Positions 31,475-43,998 of a stretch of 64,000 nt of DNA are shown here, one piece after another. Both the position numbers and the translations under genes were made by a program. Source of the DNA: Trissonchulus latispiculum. Taxonomy: Eukaryota > Nematoda > Enoplea > Enoplida > Ironidae. Location: the NCBI GenBank assembly GCA_030248195.1, contig JASAND010000702.1:1-64000 (forward strand). Direction: 5' to 3'. The notes below the pieces were generated by a model. It did not search any database, was not told the origin of the DNA, and worked only from the letters and a program-made list of their open reading frames with translations. Within the stretch, counting starts at the first letter, position 1. Every line of letters begins with the position of its first letter.

Positions 31475-34400
31475 TCATTCCCCTTTAACTTTCTCGAAAT
31501 ACTGAATGTAGGAAGACAACAGTCCGTTCTGGTCAATCTTATCCACGGTTACGGTTAAATAGGGACCATTTAGATGAAATTTTCTTGATACCTATAATGA
31601 AGGCACATGAATAAGTAATTTTAGAATAAAGTTTTAACGCTTAGCCACTCCTTAAACTCTATTTGGCTTCGTGCTACCATCAAAGCAGTGGAACTACAGC
31701 GGAGAAGAGATCACGAATCAAAGGATATCCCTAAATCCGGATTTACAATTATCTCACACCAATATATAATCTTCTTCACTTCACCTGCAGGCTACCATTT
31801 GCTACAGCCTTTAGAAATTAAGATGGCACACCCCACCATTACAATATCAAAAGCTGATACAAGCTTTGACATCTTTTTGTTGAATTCTAGCAGGCTGTCT
31901 TATTTACAAATAAGTCTAACACTTACTTCCTTACTAAAATTATTATTTACTATTTGCAGCTATTAAGGTGCTGGTATTGTTTTGTGCAGTGCTTTTGTGG
32001 GTATTTTTTGAAACGCCATAACTTTCGCAATTCTCTGAGTTGGAAAGAGCTTTATACATCATTTTAAAGCTTATAATCTGAAGATTCTCATGAAAGTACG
32101 AAACTAGTAAAAATCCGCAAAAACTTGCGAAAATTTTCTGACATACTGACATCTGACAGGCTGAATATTGACCAAAAATTTTTTGAACATCGATTTCTCA
32201 AAACTGTGGAATCGGCCAAAATTTTTTGTGCTGTCCTATAAAGGACATGTGGACCGAGGGACATTTTTTGGATTTGGCTCAGCAGGTCTTAACGGTCAAG
32301 AAAATCCATTAAATGTGCGGTGACACGAAATTTCGCAACTTTGCATTGAGTTTTCGCGCTACTGAATATGTTTTAACCCAAACCAAGAAAAACGTCCCTC
32401 CGCAGAAGTGCGAATTTCGATTCTGATGAAAATCGGTTTTGAGAAATCGATGTTCGAAACAAAATAATCGCAGTTTTGCCAAAATGGTTTTTCGGCCAAA
32501 TCTCTAGCTCAGAGCAACAAACTCCAGCTAATAGGCATTGATAAAATGTGCAATGAGACTGTGTATCGATCGAGTATAAATAAACCAAAATTGTCCGTAC
32601 GATTTGGCAGTAATTTTGAAAAAACTGATTTTCTCGAAAACGGCCATTTTTGGACCCCAAATATTGATTTTTGCTTATACTGACGTAACCACTGGAGATA
32701 GCTCAAAAGTTGTAAAAGCAAAAATGTTCATGTTTGCTCCCTCTTTCCAGCCATACCAACCAATCTGGTGTCTCGACTATGTGCTGAGCGAATAATGGCA
32801 GAAACCAAAAATTTCTTATCTCTGCACCTAAAAATGCGGGACTGGTCCCAGAATGTTTAAGAGCACCGAAATAGTATATTTGGAAAGTTTCATCCACTTT
32901 CATAAAGAATTAAAGCCTATAGGGTCAAATTTACACAAAGCGATACTAGCACCTTAAATAAAGACTGAAAGACGTTAACTATTACCTCCATAGGTACCAT
33001 TTTCTTGACACTATCGTCAAGTGTACTATTGAAGACTGACTTCAGCTCCATCTTAGTATCGTCTTTAGCCAAAAATCCTTCTTCCATGACCATAATACCT
33101 GAAACAAGAATCAGAGCTAGAAATAAAATATGTATGTATTTAAACTTAAATCGTTAGTAACTGATAATATGTATTTCGTCTATTCTGCACTTTGTTTTTT
33201 TCGACCCCAGTGTAATCAGATGTCAACAGTTAAATTATGATCTACGTAGATAGCTAGTTAGGATTATTTTATGTGTATTGCATAATTGTACTATATATAA
33301 GAAGATGAGTAAGCGACTAAAGAGCTTTGCTGCGACCACAATACTCTAGTGCACCTCCGTTTGGTAGAGGGTCGAGAAACATACCCCCTTCCGTCTGGTG
33401 GAGGGAGGATAGCCAAAAGCGGGCCCTGTTTGATGGGGAGGGGACGGCAGCAACAGCCAAGCCAATCAAATTGCAGAGACCCCCTTCCCGTTTGGTGGGA
33501 GTAGGAAGAGCAGAGGATTAAAGATTAGAGATTAAATTAGGAGTAGATTAAAGATTCCAATAGTGTCCCAGTTTGGTGGAGAGTGTAGCCAAAAGAGGTC
33601 CCTGACTCCCGCTTCGTGAGGGGTCGCTAAAGGAGGTTTCCCGCTTCCAGAGGTGGAGGGGTTGCCAACAGCTAATTTGATTCAAACAATCTTATAGCCT
33701 CTTGGCGACCTCACTCAGCCGGGTATCTCCTTCAGCCACCACCCCCTCCCCCACACCAAATGGGGACCTTTTTCGCCAGCCGTCCCCCCCCCTCTCCCAA
33801 ATGGGGAGGGTATGTTTGTCGACGCCTCCCCCAAACCAAACGAGAGAGCATTCGCGTATTGTGGTCAGAGGAGGTCTCTATTGGGTTACTCGTCTCTCTC
33901 TCTCTGTTCAGGAATCTTCGCTAGGCATAGATTGGAGGGACCATCGGGATGATCCCTGCCTCCCGCAGGAAACAAATGACCAGGTATGGGCTGCTGGATA
34001 GGCAGTCCAGGCTAGCCCCCACACCCAGGCAGAGGGTTACTCGTCTTCTTCTTATACATAGTGCAATGCACAAATTCAATACGCAATTTGCACGTAATAT
34101 AGGACCCACACTCATTATTAGAGACTTTTGGTTAAAATTTACCAGAGTTAGATACTGAGGTTAAGGAAACGCTGATAGGCTTAGTTCTTGGAGCAATGGT
34201 AATGAACCCTTCCATTAGATGAATATAATTCAGATTAGCAGCATGAACTGCATGCGATCTAAATATACAATATTGAAATAGCCAACATTAATTATATTTA
34301 CACTGAAAATAATGGAATTAGATTTTTAAAAACCAAGTATATATTCAAAATCAGGATACTAAATCGGTTTAGATCAAGCAAAAAACAGAAATTAATCTTT

Positions 34401-37400
34401 TATCCATACGTAATTAGTTCAAACGTTTCTTCGAAATCGTTTGAGATCCGTGATTTCCAGAATTGTTTAACACGAGAATCGTTGTCAAAAATGCAAAACC
34501 GCAGTGCTTACGTCATATTCAGACTGGGAGTACCAAACATGGGGACTTCGGTTACAAGGAAGGACAGGGTCTCATTGTAGCCTCCGACTAGTTTGTCAAA
34601 TTTGAGTGGAAAATGTTCATCCTTATCCGAGTGATAGAACCAAGTCCCAACCAGCCATTTGATTGGTTCCAGAACCGGAGGAAATAAAGGGGTCAGTTTC
34701 TCAGCGGCTAAAACGACAAATGAAAACTTTTAAATTTTGAAATTTTGTTTGTAAATTATGGTCCATCAGAATTTATTTACTAAATGATTTCTAAATGTCT
34801 AAATTCCGTTTCCCGGTTATATTACAGCCAGATAGAATCATAGGACTACAGTTGCTAGTGTGGCGATTTTTGCACTAGTTAAACAAGTATACACTTTAAT
34901 CAAATTTCAAAGTAATTTGTTTATCCTGACTCGCCTATATAACTAGTTGCCTGCAAGGTCCTTGGTTAGACTACTTACAGCCAGACACTGGATACTATTC
35001 TGTAGTGACATCCTCCTTTCATTCGTTTATTATCCTGTATAATTATTCACCTTTCTTGTCCAGCCCTTCACAAATTCCACAGGTAACTGGACAATTTGTG
35101 TCGAAAAACTTGGTTAGGGATCGCATGGTTAAACACCTGTCTTCGTCCCGCCATTGGTTGACACAGCTCTTGTAGATATCCAGACAAGGCTCTAAAAAGG
35201 TACCCGATAAATCATAACCTAAAACTGCTCAACAGTAAGCGAACTTTAACCACCATAATCAAATCAATATTCTGAACAAGCTAATTATTTGAAATTGATT
35301 TCTTTGCGTTAGCAATTCTATATTAATTAAACAGTTTAAGTTTTTCACCAATTCTATTTTATAGAAATCTTTGAAGATTTGTATGAACTTTACTAACGAT
35401 CGCAAAGGGGTCCACTGTATCCTTTGGGGCATTCACAGTGATAGCCATTGAACTCATCAATACAGGAGGCCCCGTTGGAACAGGGATTGCTCTCACATTC
35501 GTCAATTTCTAAAACACAAACGTCAATTACAATAAACTAAAACATATACCAAATAACTGCAAAGTTGATATATAATTAATATATCTTTGATTGACATGTA
35601 CAAGAGTACATAATAGATAAGAGTAAGAAACTCTTACGCTAGCATGTACAAATTATGTAAGGTATGCTCGGTTCATTAACTCGTGACCCCCCCCCCCCGT
35701 AACTTCCGGGGGGGTCCCACTTTGCACTAAATACACGCTTTCATATAAGCGTGTGTCTGCTCGCTGATTGGCCCGTTAGCCTTAAGGCTTATTGTAGGCA
35801 ATTTATTAGTTATTTTAATTAATTAATTATAACTTTAATATGGTTAATGCAATTAAAAAACTAATTCGACAACTTTGTAGCATTTTTTCTGCTCTTTTCA
35901 ATGATATAAAAATTGTTGCATAATACAAAAATTCGAAGGAATGTAACGTGCAACAATTTTTATATCATTGAAAAGAGCAGAAAAAATGCTACAAAGTTGT
36001 CGAATTAGTTTTTTTAATTGCATTAACCCTATTAAAGTTATAATTAATTAATTAAAATAACTAATAAATTGCCTACAATAAGCCTTAGTGCAAAGTGGGA
36101 CCCCACCCGGGAAGTTACGGGGGGTCCCGAGTTAATGAACCGAGCATACCTTACATAATTTGTACATGCTAGCGTAAGAGTTTCTTACTCTTATCTATTA
36201 TGTACTCTTGATATGTACTAATATACCGTACTCCAATATTTCGGCATATGTTAATAATCAATAAATTCAAATTCAAATTCAATGCAAATTTTACTTAGCT
36301 AATTCTAAATTTTACCAGTTTCACACTCATCTCCTGTCCAGCCAGGTGGGCATTCACAGCGATAGCTGTTGGCGAATTCAGCCACACAAGTTCCACCATT
36401 CTTGCATTTATCTTCTGGACAGACCACTGAAAAAGAAGATATTCTTTCCAAATATAAGCACATAATGCATCTACGGTTCAAATAAACTCATAAAAAATTA
36501 CATAGAAAAAAGCAAAAGGCTTTTAAAATATATATTTAGACAATCTGAGTGACCTTGTCGGTGACAAAACTAAATTGGCGAAAGCAAACATAAAGTGTAC
36601 ACGAAGAGAATTTTCACAAAATTCTGCAAGATGGTCCGCAAAGCTCAACCTATTGGAAACAGAAAGCGGTCTGTAAAATGTTACAGTCGACGTGCAAAAG
36701 ACTGTACACAGAGAAATTACCGATCCAAAACATCTCAATCAGCCAAACCGAAAATGGCAATTCTAGAATAATCTTTGGCTTCTATCAATTCAGACAAAGC
36801 TTATACATTCCTTATTTTCTGCTCAGTGAAACAGTAAATTTACATTGACAGCTTCGTCCACTGTAGCCGCGGTCGCAGATGCATTTGTAGCCGAGACGTT
36901 CATCCAGTTTGCAGAGACCGTTCAGACCGCAGGGATTACTGTGGCAATAATTAAACTCTGGAACAAAAAATTACGAAGTTAAGCAGCCTAGGTGGAAGCT
37001 CAGCCTAAAAAATTACAGTGAGTTAAGCAGCCGGTTATTTACCGTTGTTTAAATTGATCACTGAATTCATATTGATTATTGAATTCAAATTCACGTAGGA
37101 GGAAGCTCAGCCTCAAAGTTTGAATCTCAAACAATGAGACACCGTCCTAATTGAATTTTACATAATCTTTCATATTTATAAAATGAAACCAAAAACAATC
37201 ATACTTCTGCAATTTTCCCCCGTCCATCTTTCAGGACATTTGCAGAAGAAGTGGCCCGGCTCGGATTCACAGGTACCTCCGTTACCACATGGTTGAGACA
37301 CACAATGGTCGATGCCTGAAATAAAAAGCACGATTCTTCAATAAAAAAGTTGAGCCACTATAAACCTCGCAAGTGTGCTCCAAGTGTAAAAAAGTAAAAA

Positions 37401-38518
37401 CCCTCCCTTTTCTGGAGTTAAGCCGACTCAACCGTCGAAACGATTGCTAAAACACCCTACCACTGTGGGAAGGCAGTAGAAAAGTGTACGCTTTTCAAGT
37501 TTTAGCAGTAAAGTAAACATATATCTCCCGAAAGTAAGCTCACAAATTAGCATCACAGATTTACAAAGTTTTACTATATACCCTTTAGTTAACTAGCCGT
37601 ACCATCATCAACAATCTGATAGCTTTCTTTATAGTCCGAGAATTCATATTCATAGTCCTCCACCGGGACCAAATGGATGAAAGGAAAGGGAGGAATTCGG
37701 ATGGCCGGGGAGTCGCCTGGGGGTGGCCACTGGCGAATCCGTGTGGTGGGCGCTGGAGTGGTTCGGGTGAGGGGCCGGACGTTCACCGGGATCTCTGGAA
37801 GGGTAAATTTCCGGACCGGAGGCGGAGGGCGACCCGCCGGTATCGGCGGCACGGCATCCACCTCCACTGATTGCTCGTCTTCCGGCGAATCGAAGGATGT
37901 CGGTGTCGTCCGCCTAGGCTGACGTCGAGTTGGTCTGGGCGTGGGCACCGTTATTTCGGTTGTTTCCGGTGGTTCCGTTTCCGTTTGGGGTTCTGTTTCG
38001 GTTTGCAGTTCCGTTTCGGTCTGACTAGTCGGCTGAGTGGTTTCCGGCAGAGGCGTGAAGGCAGACTGAGTGGCGGGCGGGTCGGTGAAATCGAAGTATT
38101 CTGGCGGCAGGGAGTCTAGGATTTTGAATCCCAGAGTAGTGGCAGGTTCTAAGACTTCTGGCTCCGGCGTGGCTCCGGCCGTTGTGACGTCATCGCCAGG
38201 GACCGCAACCAGAGGGGGAACGATTTCCCCAATTCTCCCATCCGGGTCAACTCCCCCGTTGGCTGCCTCCATCATGGCAGCCTTGATCACGGCTTCCTCC
38301 ACCTCTTCCGGAATTTCGGCAGATCCGGCACCTGCAGTTCCCGGAATTTCGGTTTCTGGTTGGGTTCCTGGACCCTGGATCACCCCACCACTGTCTCCAC
38401 CTGAGGCTGGCTGAAGCAGCCCGCCGGTTGGCTTCCAGTTGTCCCAGAAATAGGTCTGATTTTTCACCAAGCTCAAACTGAAAGTAAAAACAGTGAAACT
38501 TATCAACTGACGAATCAT
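31475..38518 (-). CDS. Secreted EGF-ShKT-nitrobindin-like protein, 681 aa, 10 exons
   Basis: Minus-strand exons are 38518-37603, 37315-37205, 36957-36844, 36426-36316, 35508-35398, 35191-35051, 34707-34512, 34258-34143, 33098-32986 and 31591-31475. All borders are GT/AG, phases agree and 2046 bases are coded. Order: signal peptide ([17 protein letters not shown]); Pro/Thr/Glu-rich region to about 305; four EGF domains, one per phase-1 exon (306-454), of which the fourth, starting EIDEC, has the calcium-binding form; ShKT domain (454-501: CLDIYKSC ... CPVTCGIC); and a nitrobindin/THAP4-like beta-barrel (501-681: [30 protein letters not shown]). The glycine-rich GxGxG part of the nitrobindin motif is absent, so haem binding is doubtful. 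It should act outside the cell. An ATG 20 codons upstream (38578) would spoil the signal peptide. Confidence 0.85.
31967..32953. mobile_element. TTAA family 2, complete copy, in last intron of the EGF/nitrobindin gene
   Basis: TTAA lies at 31963-31966 and 32954-32957. The ends are GGTGCTGGTATTG and CGATACTAGCACC. The interior has no usable frame. A partial copy is in the GPCR intron (25197-26188). Its right end is 28 bp from the splice donor at 32985. Confidence 0.85.
33274..34073. mobile_element. Decayed CAAGAG-family foldback (intron of EGF/nitrobindin gene)
   Basis: TTGCATAATTGTACTATATA...AAGATGAGTAAGCGAC on the left and its complement on the right (to about 34073) match the ends of 59348-60068, except the first six bases. 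The interior shares GTTTGGTGGAGGG, ATTCGCGTATTGTGGTC and GTAGCCAA words with it. The target duplication can no longer be seen. It lies between the exons at 34143 and 33098. Confidence 0.75.
35601..36210. mobile_element. CAAGAG-family foldback, full palindrome (intron of EGF/nitrobindin gene)
   Basis: The ends are CAAGAGTACATAAT and its complement. The flanks are ACATGTA (35594-35600) and ATATGTA (36211-36217), a 7-bp duplication with one change. The arms of about 300 bp include a poly-C/G pair GACCCCCC...GTAACTTCCGGGGGG and the same core as 15572-16069. It lies between the third and fourth EGF exons. Confidence 0.9.
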
Positions 38519-39047
38519 AAATGTTGAAAAGGGTTTTTCTGTACCAGAATCAGAGTGGGAACAATTCCAATTTCGCACAATTTTATGTTTTTACGGCGTT
38601 CAGCCACTTATTGCTTTTACAGCATTACAATTATGCACAATTCATTTGTACACAAGTTCTGTTTTTACCTAATAATCAATAATCACTCAAAATAGCTGCG
38701 ATTTAAGGAGTTGAAAATAGAAAAATTAAGGACAAAACAATTCGAGTGCTACATTCTGTTATTTAAGTGCGAAGTGACTAACAAAATGTCAGTACCGCTG
38801 AGTCTTGGGCTTCTCTCAACTTCAACCATGGTGGTTATGCATTTAACCGCTTTAGAATTCCGGGTCTCCGAAGTCGAATGGACAGGAAATCAAACTTACT
38901 TTTAAATTGTCAGCTTTCCAATATGGCGTTTGTCATATTGTTTGTTGAATGGTTAAATCGTGCTCTAAGATCAACAATTAGCTCTCGTTTTCATCAATCA
39001 TCATAGCATGAATTTTCATTTTGAAAAATTAAAATTGGCTTTTAAAT

Positions 39048-39197
39048 TTAGGTACAACGTCTGAAACTAAGCGTTAATATGGATACAACCAAGCAGCACA
39101 AGGCAATTTTCTTTGAGTTTTCTTTCCTTTTGAATAGAAAGGAATGTTCTTGATTTTTAATATTTTTAATTAATATTAATAGATTGTTATTATTATC

Positions 39198-39229
<32 letters not shown>

Positions 39230-40301
39230 AAAAATTATTAATGGTGACTACTAAGTTTCTGCTTACACAAACTGCACAGGTCCGGCCACTTCGTTGGGCC
39301 TCCACTGAAGATTGAGATAATACTTTCGCCTAGAATCAATGTGAGTTACGGAATTTTCGGTGAGACCATCGCAGTCTTGAAATGCAATTCCTATCCGGTC
39401 CCAGTTTTCATCTTTGATGAATTTCCCGATCGTTGTTGGCTCTGCGGAGCTCTCCATTCGCGGCTGAATAAGAAATCCGCGAAAATAGGTGCTCCCGCTG
39501 ATTCGAACTGAAATCAGGAAATTACGAGGCCATATTAATAAATGAAAATTGAACAGAGTTTAACAGTAAGTTTAAAACGTATTTCAGAAACGTGAACAGA
39601 AATATTCTCGGTAGGTAGGCTCTGCTGGAAGTACCCTAAAGAGTTACACCCTTCTCTTGAAGTCTCAGTAAACACTGACCAAAACAAAATATGTATTAGG
39701 AAAGCAGTAGTAAAGCAGATCTTAGCAAATGTTATTGAAAATTGTAATCTTATGCTCACTTTCTGCTAAGCTTTATAGTTTTAACGGACAGATTTTCTCA
39801 GTTCGGAATAGTAGCGATCTCTTACATACAAGTCGACGTCTGCTAAGGAAAAACCTCATCAGGGCCTGGTGAACCCCGCCAAAGTGAGTAAATTTAATCG
39901 TTCTTTGAACTGAAATAATCTGTTCTGTAAGCACAAAACTAAGCTTGTCTCTAAAGTTCTACTTTCAATATACTCCTTACCACCAGATTTGCAAAACTAA
40001 TCCTCATCTGTAATGATCATTTCCAATCTTGCAAAAACCGTTAATGCAACAATACATAATTAGTGTTCAACAGACCTGTATAAACTTTCCCCGCTTCATA
40101 GGTGCTGGTAATCTCTCCATTCGGATCAAGAATCCGGAGTCTGAACGGGGGTGGATTGGAAACTAGATCCTGAGAGGTACCATGGTATACGGGATTTGGC
40201 TGAAGACTCGCCGCTGCTTCACAGGGGGCTCCTGTAGCGTGTCCCTTACAACGAAGAAATAACAAAGCTAATAGGGGACACAAAAAATAAATCCGTATCA
40301 T
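39048..40301 (-). CDS. Small secreted Reeler-domain protein, 159 aa, 3 exons
   Basis: Minus-strand exons are 40301-40076, 39507-39267 and 39060-39048, joined in phases 1 and 2 with GT/AG borders (480 coding bases). The signal peptide MIRIYFLCPLLALLFLRCKG is followed by a Reeler domain: GAPCEAAASLQPNPVYHG, EAGKVYTVRISGSTYFRGFL, QDCDGLTENSVTH, and LQWRPNEVAGPVQF. In insects, single-Reeler secreted proteins of this size are induced in immunity (defence protein/Noduler type); that role here is inference. The last exon adds only four residues (ending RCT), so the 3' end is the least certain part. Confidence 0.8.
39150..39240. repeat. ATT-rich microsatellite in a Reeler-gene intron
   Basis: Imperfect TTA repeats (about 39187-39222), read as Asn runs on the minus strand. 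It lies between the second and third exons of the Reeler gene. Confidence 0.85.
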
Positions 40302-40309
40302 AGTATGCT

Positions 40310-41576
40310 TGAAATGTGACTACATTTATAAGAAATGGTGTCGTTTAGCCGATAAATAGTTCAAAGTTAGGTGGGAGCTGTAAAATTGAAATTCATTTCA
40401 GTAGGTGTTAGCCTGATTTCACAAAACTGGTCTGGGATTTGAAAGTAAAAGTTTTCTCCCAAAATTTTTGGGTTAATAGGCTATGTTCAAATTAAGTCGG
40501 CCGTTTACTGCACTGCAGAGGTATGCAACAGTATTGTACAACCTTTCGTAATGGTGAAAATAAAATTCGCATTTATATAGAATTCCTATGTAAAAACTTG
40601 CAACGCTGATAGCTCTGGGGAATTTTCTTTCGCAGTCTCAAAAACAGGCGCTATTCCGGGTGTAGACTGAAAAATGACTGTCAACTTTACAAACAGGAAT
40701 CGCTCAGCTGTGCAATTTCTTTCTGAGTAAAAAAGGAAAACTTTAAAGAAATCTGACAAGGACACGCTTGATAAGGAAAAATTTGTAAACTTTTTGAAAC
40801 AGTTTGAACAGTTTGGAAAAAAGGGCCGTCAAAACTGTTTTCGATTATCCATTTGGATGACATCATTCGGCGCGTAGGCGTATTTGGAATATGAGTTAGT
40901 CTACCAGAAAGAATGCTTATGATTAAATTTCGATACAAGTGATTGCTTGGGCTTCCGCTTCGTTTCAGATTATTCTAGAATAATTGAGAAACATAAAATG
41001 GATGAGCAGTTATTTCGTCAAGTTGAGTTATGCAGAAGCGGTACTGCTACAGCAACGCCCGAACAAATAACATAACATTAACATAGCGTCGGGTTTCAGA
41101 ACTAGGGGGAGCTTGTACCAAAAATTTTTGGGGGCTTGTAGCCTTGTACCTTCGACGGAAATTTTAGAGAGGGTCGTACAATAATTTATCGATGCATCAA
41201 ATGCCAAATGTCTCAAATTTATTGTAATCGAGCGAAATTAAAGCTAACAATAACAGAAATTAGAAATTTGTAAAAAATTCAATAAAATCTTCAAGCTTTA
41301 GAGAAAATTTCCACACTTAGGTATCAAAGAACTTTTACTAAAAGTTTCGAATGTTGCAAATTTTAGAGCAAACTTATATTGCTGGGCGCAGCCCTGCCTG
41401 GAATGCCAGCGATCAAAGGCTTGGCCGTGCCTGGCCGGACCGAAGTGAAAAGAAGCGAGCCAAGTACTGGCCAGCTGTCCGGCCAGCTGTGACCAATATT
41501 TACTAAACCTTGTAACTTCAAATAAAAGATTTCAAGCGTTAGACAGATTGTTGTTTTTTTTATTTTGAAAGCAATT
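40310..41576. other. Intergenic, nothing recognised
   Basis: No gene or element end was found. Small frames have no domain features. A CTGGCCGG-rich patch at 41390-41490 resembles the GC-rich interior of the neighbouring hAT-like element. Confidence 0.45.
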
Positions 41577-41584
41577 ATCAAGTA

Positions 41585-42341
41585 CCTAGAGATGAGAACT
41601 GATGAGCCCGCAGCATAACCTGAACGGGAGGTCAAATTTCACTGACCCTTGTGGAAGCAAATTTGGGTACCCCTTGTGAGAACGAGTTTTCTTAGGAGTA
41701 CCTTTGAAAGAGACTTATAAGCGATTTTTGGCACATTTTAACAAAAAACAGCGATTTTTTGGCCAAAACGCGTTTTTTGGAAGTTTTTTAGCAAAAAATA
41801 CTGGTTTTAAATGAAAAATTCCGGCGAAGCCGGAAAATTTTTGGAAATTTTAGTCGTAAAACCTATTTTTTGGGCAATTTTCTTACCCCTTGTGGCCAAT
41901 TTTCTTAACCCTTGTGGGAGCAATTTCGCGACCCCTTGTGGGCGACTTCGCCTAGGGGGGGGGCGAAATTTCCCCCCTCCCCCCCTGGTCCAACTGTGGC
42001 CCGCAGGCAGAACCGGGCTGGGCGGACATCCACTGGATAGCGGGCTTGGCCGGGCTGAGAGGTTGTTTATTTGCGGATCGGATCTGGCTGAAATCGGATC
42101 AACTCTTTAAAAATGTTGTGAGAAACTAAAATTAGATAAAAATTTACTCACTTTGACTATTTTAAAGCAAGGTTTCGTAGTGTAATTTAGCGTTTCCCTG
42201 TTGTATTGAAGCCTTTGAAATTAACCTTGTTAGTAATATTTTGGAAATTTGCTATTGGAGGGTTGGGCCGGGCTGAGCAAAATTATGGAGCGGGCCAGGC
42301 CGGGCCGGGTCCAGAAAATCCGGCCCGTGCTCATCTCTAAA
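41585..42341. mobile_element. hAT-like non-autonomous element with 8-bp target duplication
   Basis: ATCAAGTA flanks it at 41577-41584 and 42342-42349. The ends are TAGAGATGAG and its complement, with GCACGGGCCGG just inside the right one. Eight-base duplications and TAGAGATGRGC ends are typical of hAT elements. The right interior is GGGCCGGG-rich. A G-run element core sits inside at about 41640-41985. There is no transposase frame. Confidence 0.78.
41640..41985. mobile_element. G-run family, copy 1 (core TCCGGCGAAGCCGGA)
   Basis: Repeated clauses of the type CCCTTGTGGGxxAATTT flank an AT-rich middle with the palindrome TCCGGCGAAGCCGGA (about 41820). The same core and layout recur at 46990-47450 and 56778-57172. 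The ends here are not defined; it lies within the hAT-like element. Confidence 0.6.
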
Positions 42342-42349
42342 ATCAAGTA

Positions 42350-43990
42350 AACAATTCCTCCTTGAATTCAAATGCAAAGTCTCTCCCCCAGCTTTACCTC
42401 TCTCTAAACTTGACCAATTTAGCTCACATTTTCTGTGGGTGCATTCCAATTCATGTGTGATTGATTAGTAATAATTAAGAACTTTTTGTCTCTGATTTTG
42501 CTGATATGTAGGGATTTTCAAGGTCGTAGAACACGACTCTGAAACCCACTTTTCGATTCAGCTTTTGTTAGTTTGTAAGCTAAAGTTGTAAGCATAATTA
42601 AGATGTAAGCTTATACTGAACTAATGAAAAGCTGAATCAAAAAACTAACTTCAGATTCGCGTTCAACGACCCAAAAAATCTCTCTATATAATGTTTCGGC
42701 ACGACGGAAGACAAAAAAAAAGTTTGGTTCTTAAAAACCTAGAAATTTAAGGTTTTTAACATCTTAAGTTTTTTACCAAACAAGCAGAATGCACCCACAC
42801 AAAATTTGAGCTAAAGTAGTTAAGTTTTGCTAAAATTAGAATCGAGTAAACGATCCCCACAGTTGAAGCTGGAGGAGATTGTTTACTTGATCCCCATTAA
42901 GCAGTATCGTCAACCATTACTATTAAACATTAGCGCACACAGACATAACTACACATACAAGTACAATCGGTTGACACTAACGGCAAACGTTTTTGTTTTT
43001 GGTCACTGTTTTCTGTCCGGCAATAGTTTTGAAGAGACTAAACTATTAAGCTCTCCTCCCACAAGTTAAGCGAAAGTTATAATTATATTTAATTAAAATT
43101 AAATTAATTCATCTTTTCTTTAACAGTTTCTTTGTTCTTGCCACAGTATATTCATCAGTTTTAAAAGGCCTTAAATCCCATTTATGTATGCATCTGTAAT
43201 GGGCGAGCAGGAAGATTTACAGGCCGCGCAGACCGGAAAAAGCTATAAAAAGTCACGAGACTGACAGGACCGTGCTGAAAACAACACTGCCAATGCATGC
43301 CTCTGGCAGAACCTGTTTTCCGGCTATTTTGCTTATCCCTTGGCCTGATCCTCCGGTAGCGCAGTGGTTTCTTATTGCGCCAGAAGTGGAGGATTATGTC
43401 AAGTCTAGAGCTTGAAAAAATTATTCAGCGTCAGGTCAGCATCCCCGTTCCATCAAAAATGCATACGTTCTGCTCCTAACCGGAGCACCAACTGGGGTGA
43501 GGTGGCTGTGAAAACTATTTCGTATCATCCTTCCCTCACGGCCGCAGGGTCTTGTTCGTGTTTGGGACTTGAAACCCCCTCCCAGACTGCCGTGTTAACC
43601 TATGAACTCAACCACACAATCCTATACTGGAAATCGATTTCTCCCTACTCTCCTCACTATTCCCCCTCTTCAAACGGATATCTTTTTCGAACAAAAGTTG
43701 AAATTACCGTAATTTTCTGCTGCCCCCGTTTGGAGCGGAGCGCAATCGGATTGGCTGTTGGCTACTCCCTCCCTACATATATGGGGGAAGGCGATATTGT
43801 TTAGTCAATCCCCCATCCCCCTCATCAAAGGATGAAACATTCGTGTATTCCGGTTAGAGCATCGTTACACCAAAATAGGAGTTTGGAGTAGCGAAAATTT
43901 TGACATTGTTTATTTCAAATAGACCTTGTTGCATCATCGTTCAGTCAGATTTGGCCATAGTCAGGCATCAGGACCGACAGCTATAGCAAT
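42350..43990. other. Intergenic, with relics of two foldback families
   Basis: 42510-42700 is the centre of a GGGTCTTTTCC-family foldback (ACACGACTCTGAA...CAGCTTTTGTTAG then inverted). 43600-43870 resembles one arm of the CAAGAG elements at 58-60 kb (CGTTTGGAGCGG, TTGGCTGTTGGC, ACATTCGTGTATTCCGG). Around 43352 there is a tRNA-like word, GGTAGCGCAGTGGTT, without a matching B box. Nothing coding is recognised. Confidence 0.5.
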
Positions 43991-43998
43991 TTTCCTAA

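Noticed and set aside
38519..38578. The upstream ATG at 38578 as start of the EGF/nitrobindin protein
   Set aside because: It would put 20 polar residues before the hydrophobic signal; the ATG at 38518 gives a standard signal peptide.
43352..43410. A second tRNA-like promoter (GGTAGCGCAGTGG)
   Set aside because: No acceptable box B follows and no stems could be drawn.
43412..43804. A 130-aa plus-strand frame
   Set aside because: It overlaps relics of a CAAGAG-type arm (CGTTTGG, ATTGGCTGTTGGC words), so it is transposon sequence.
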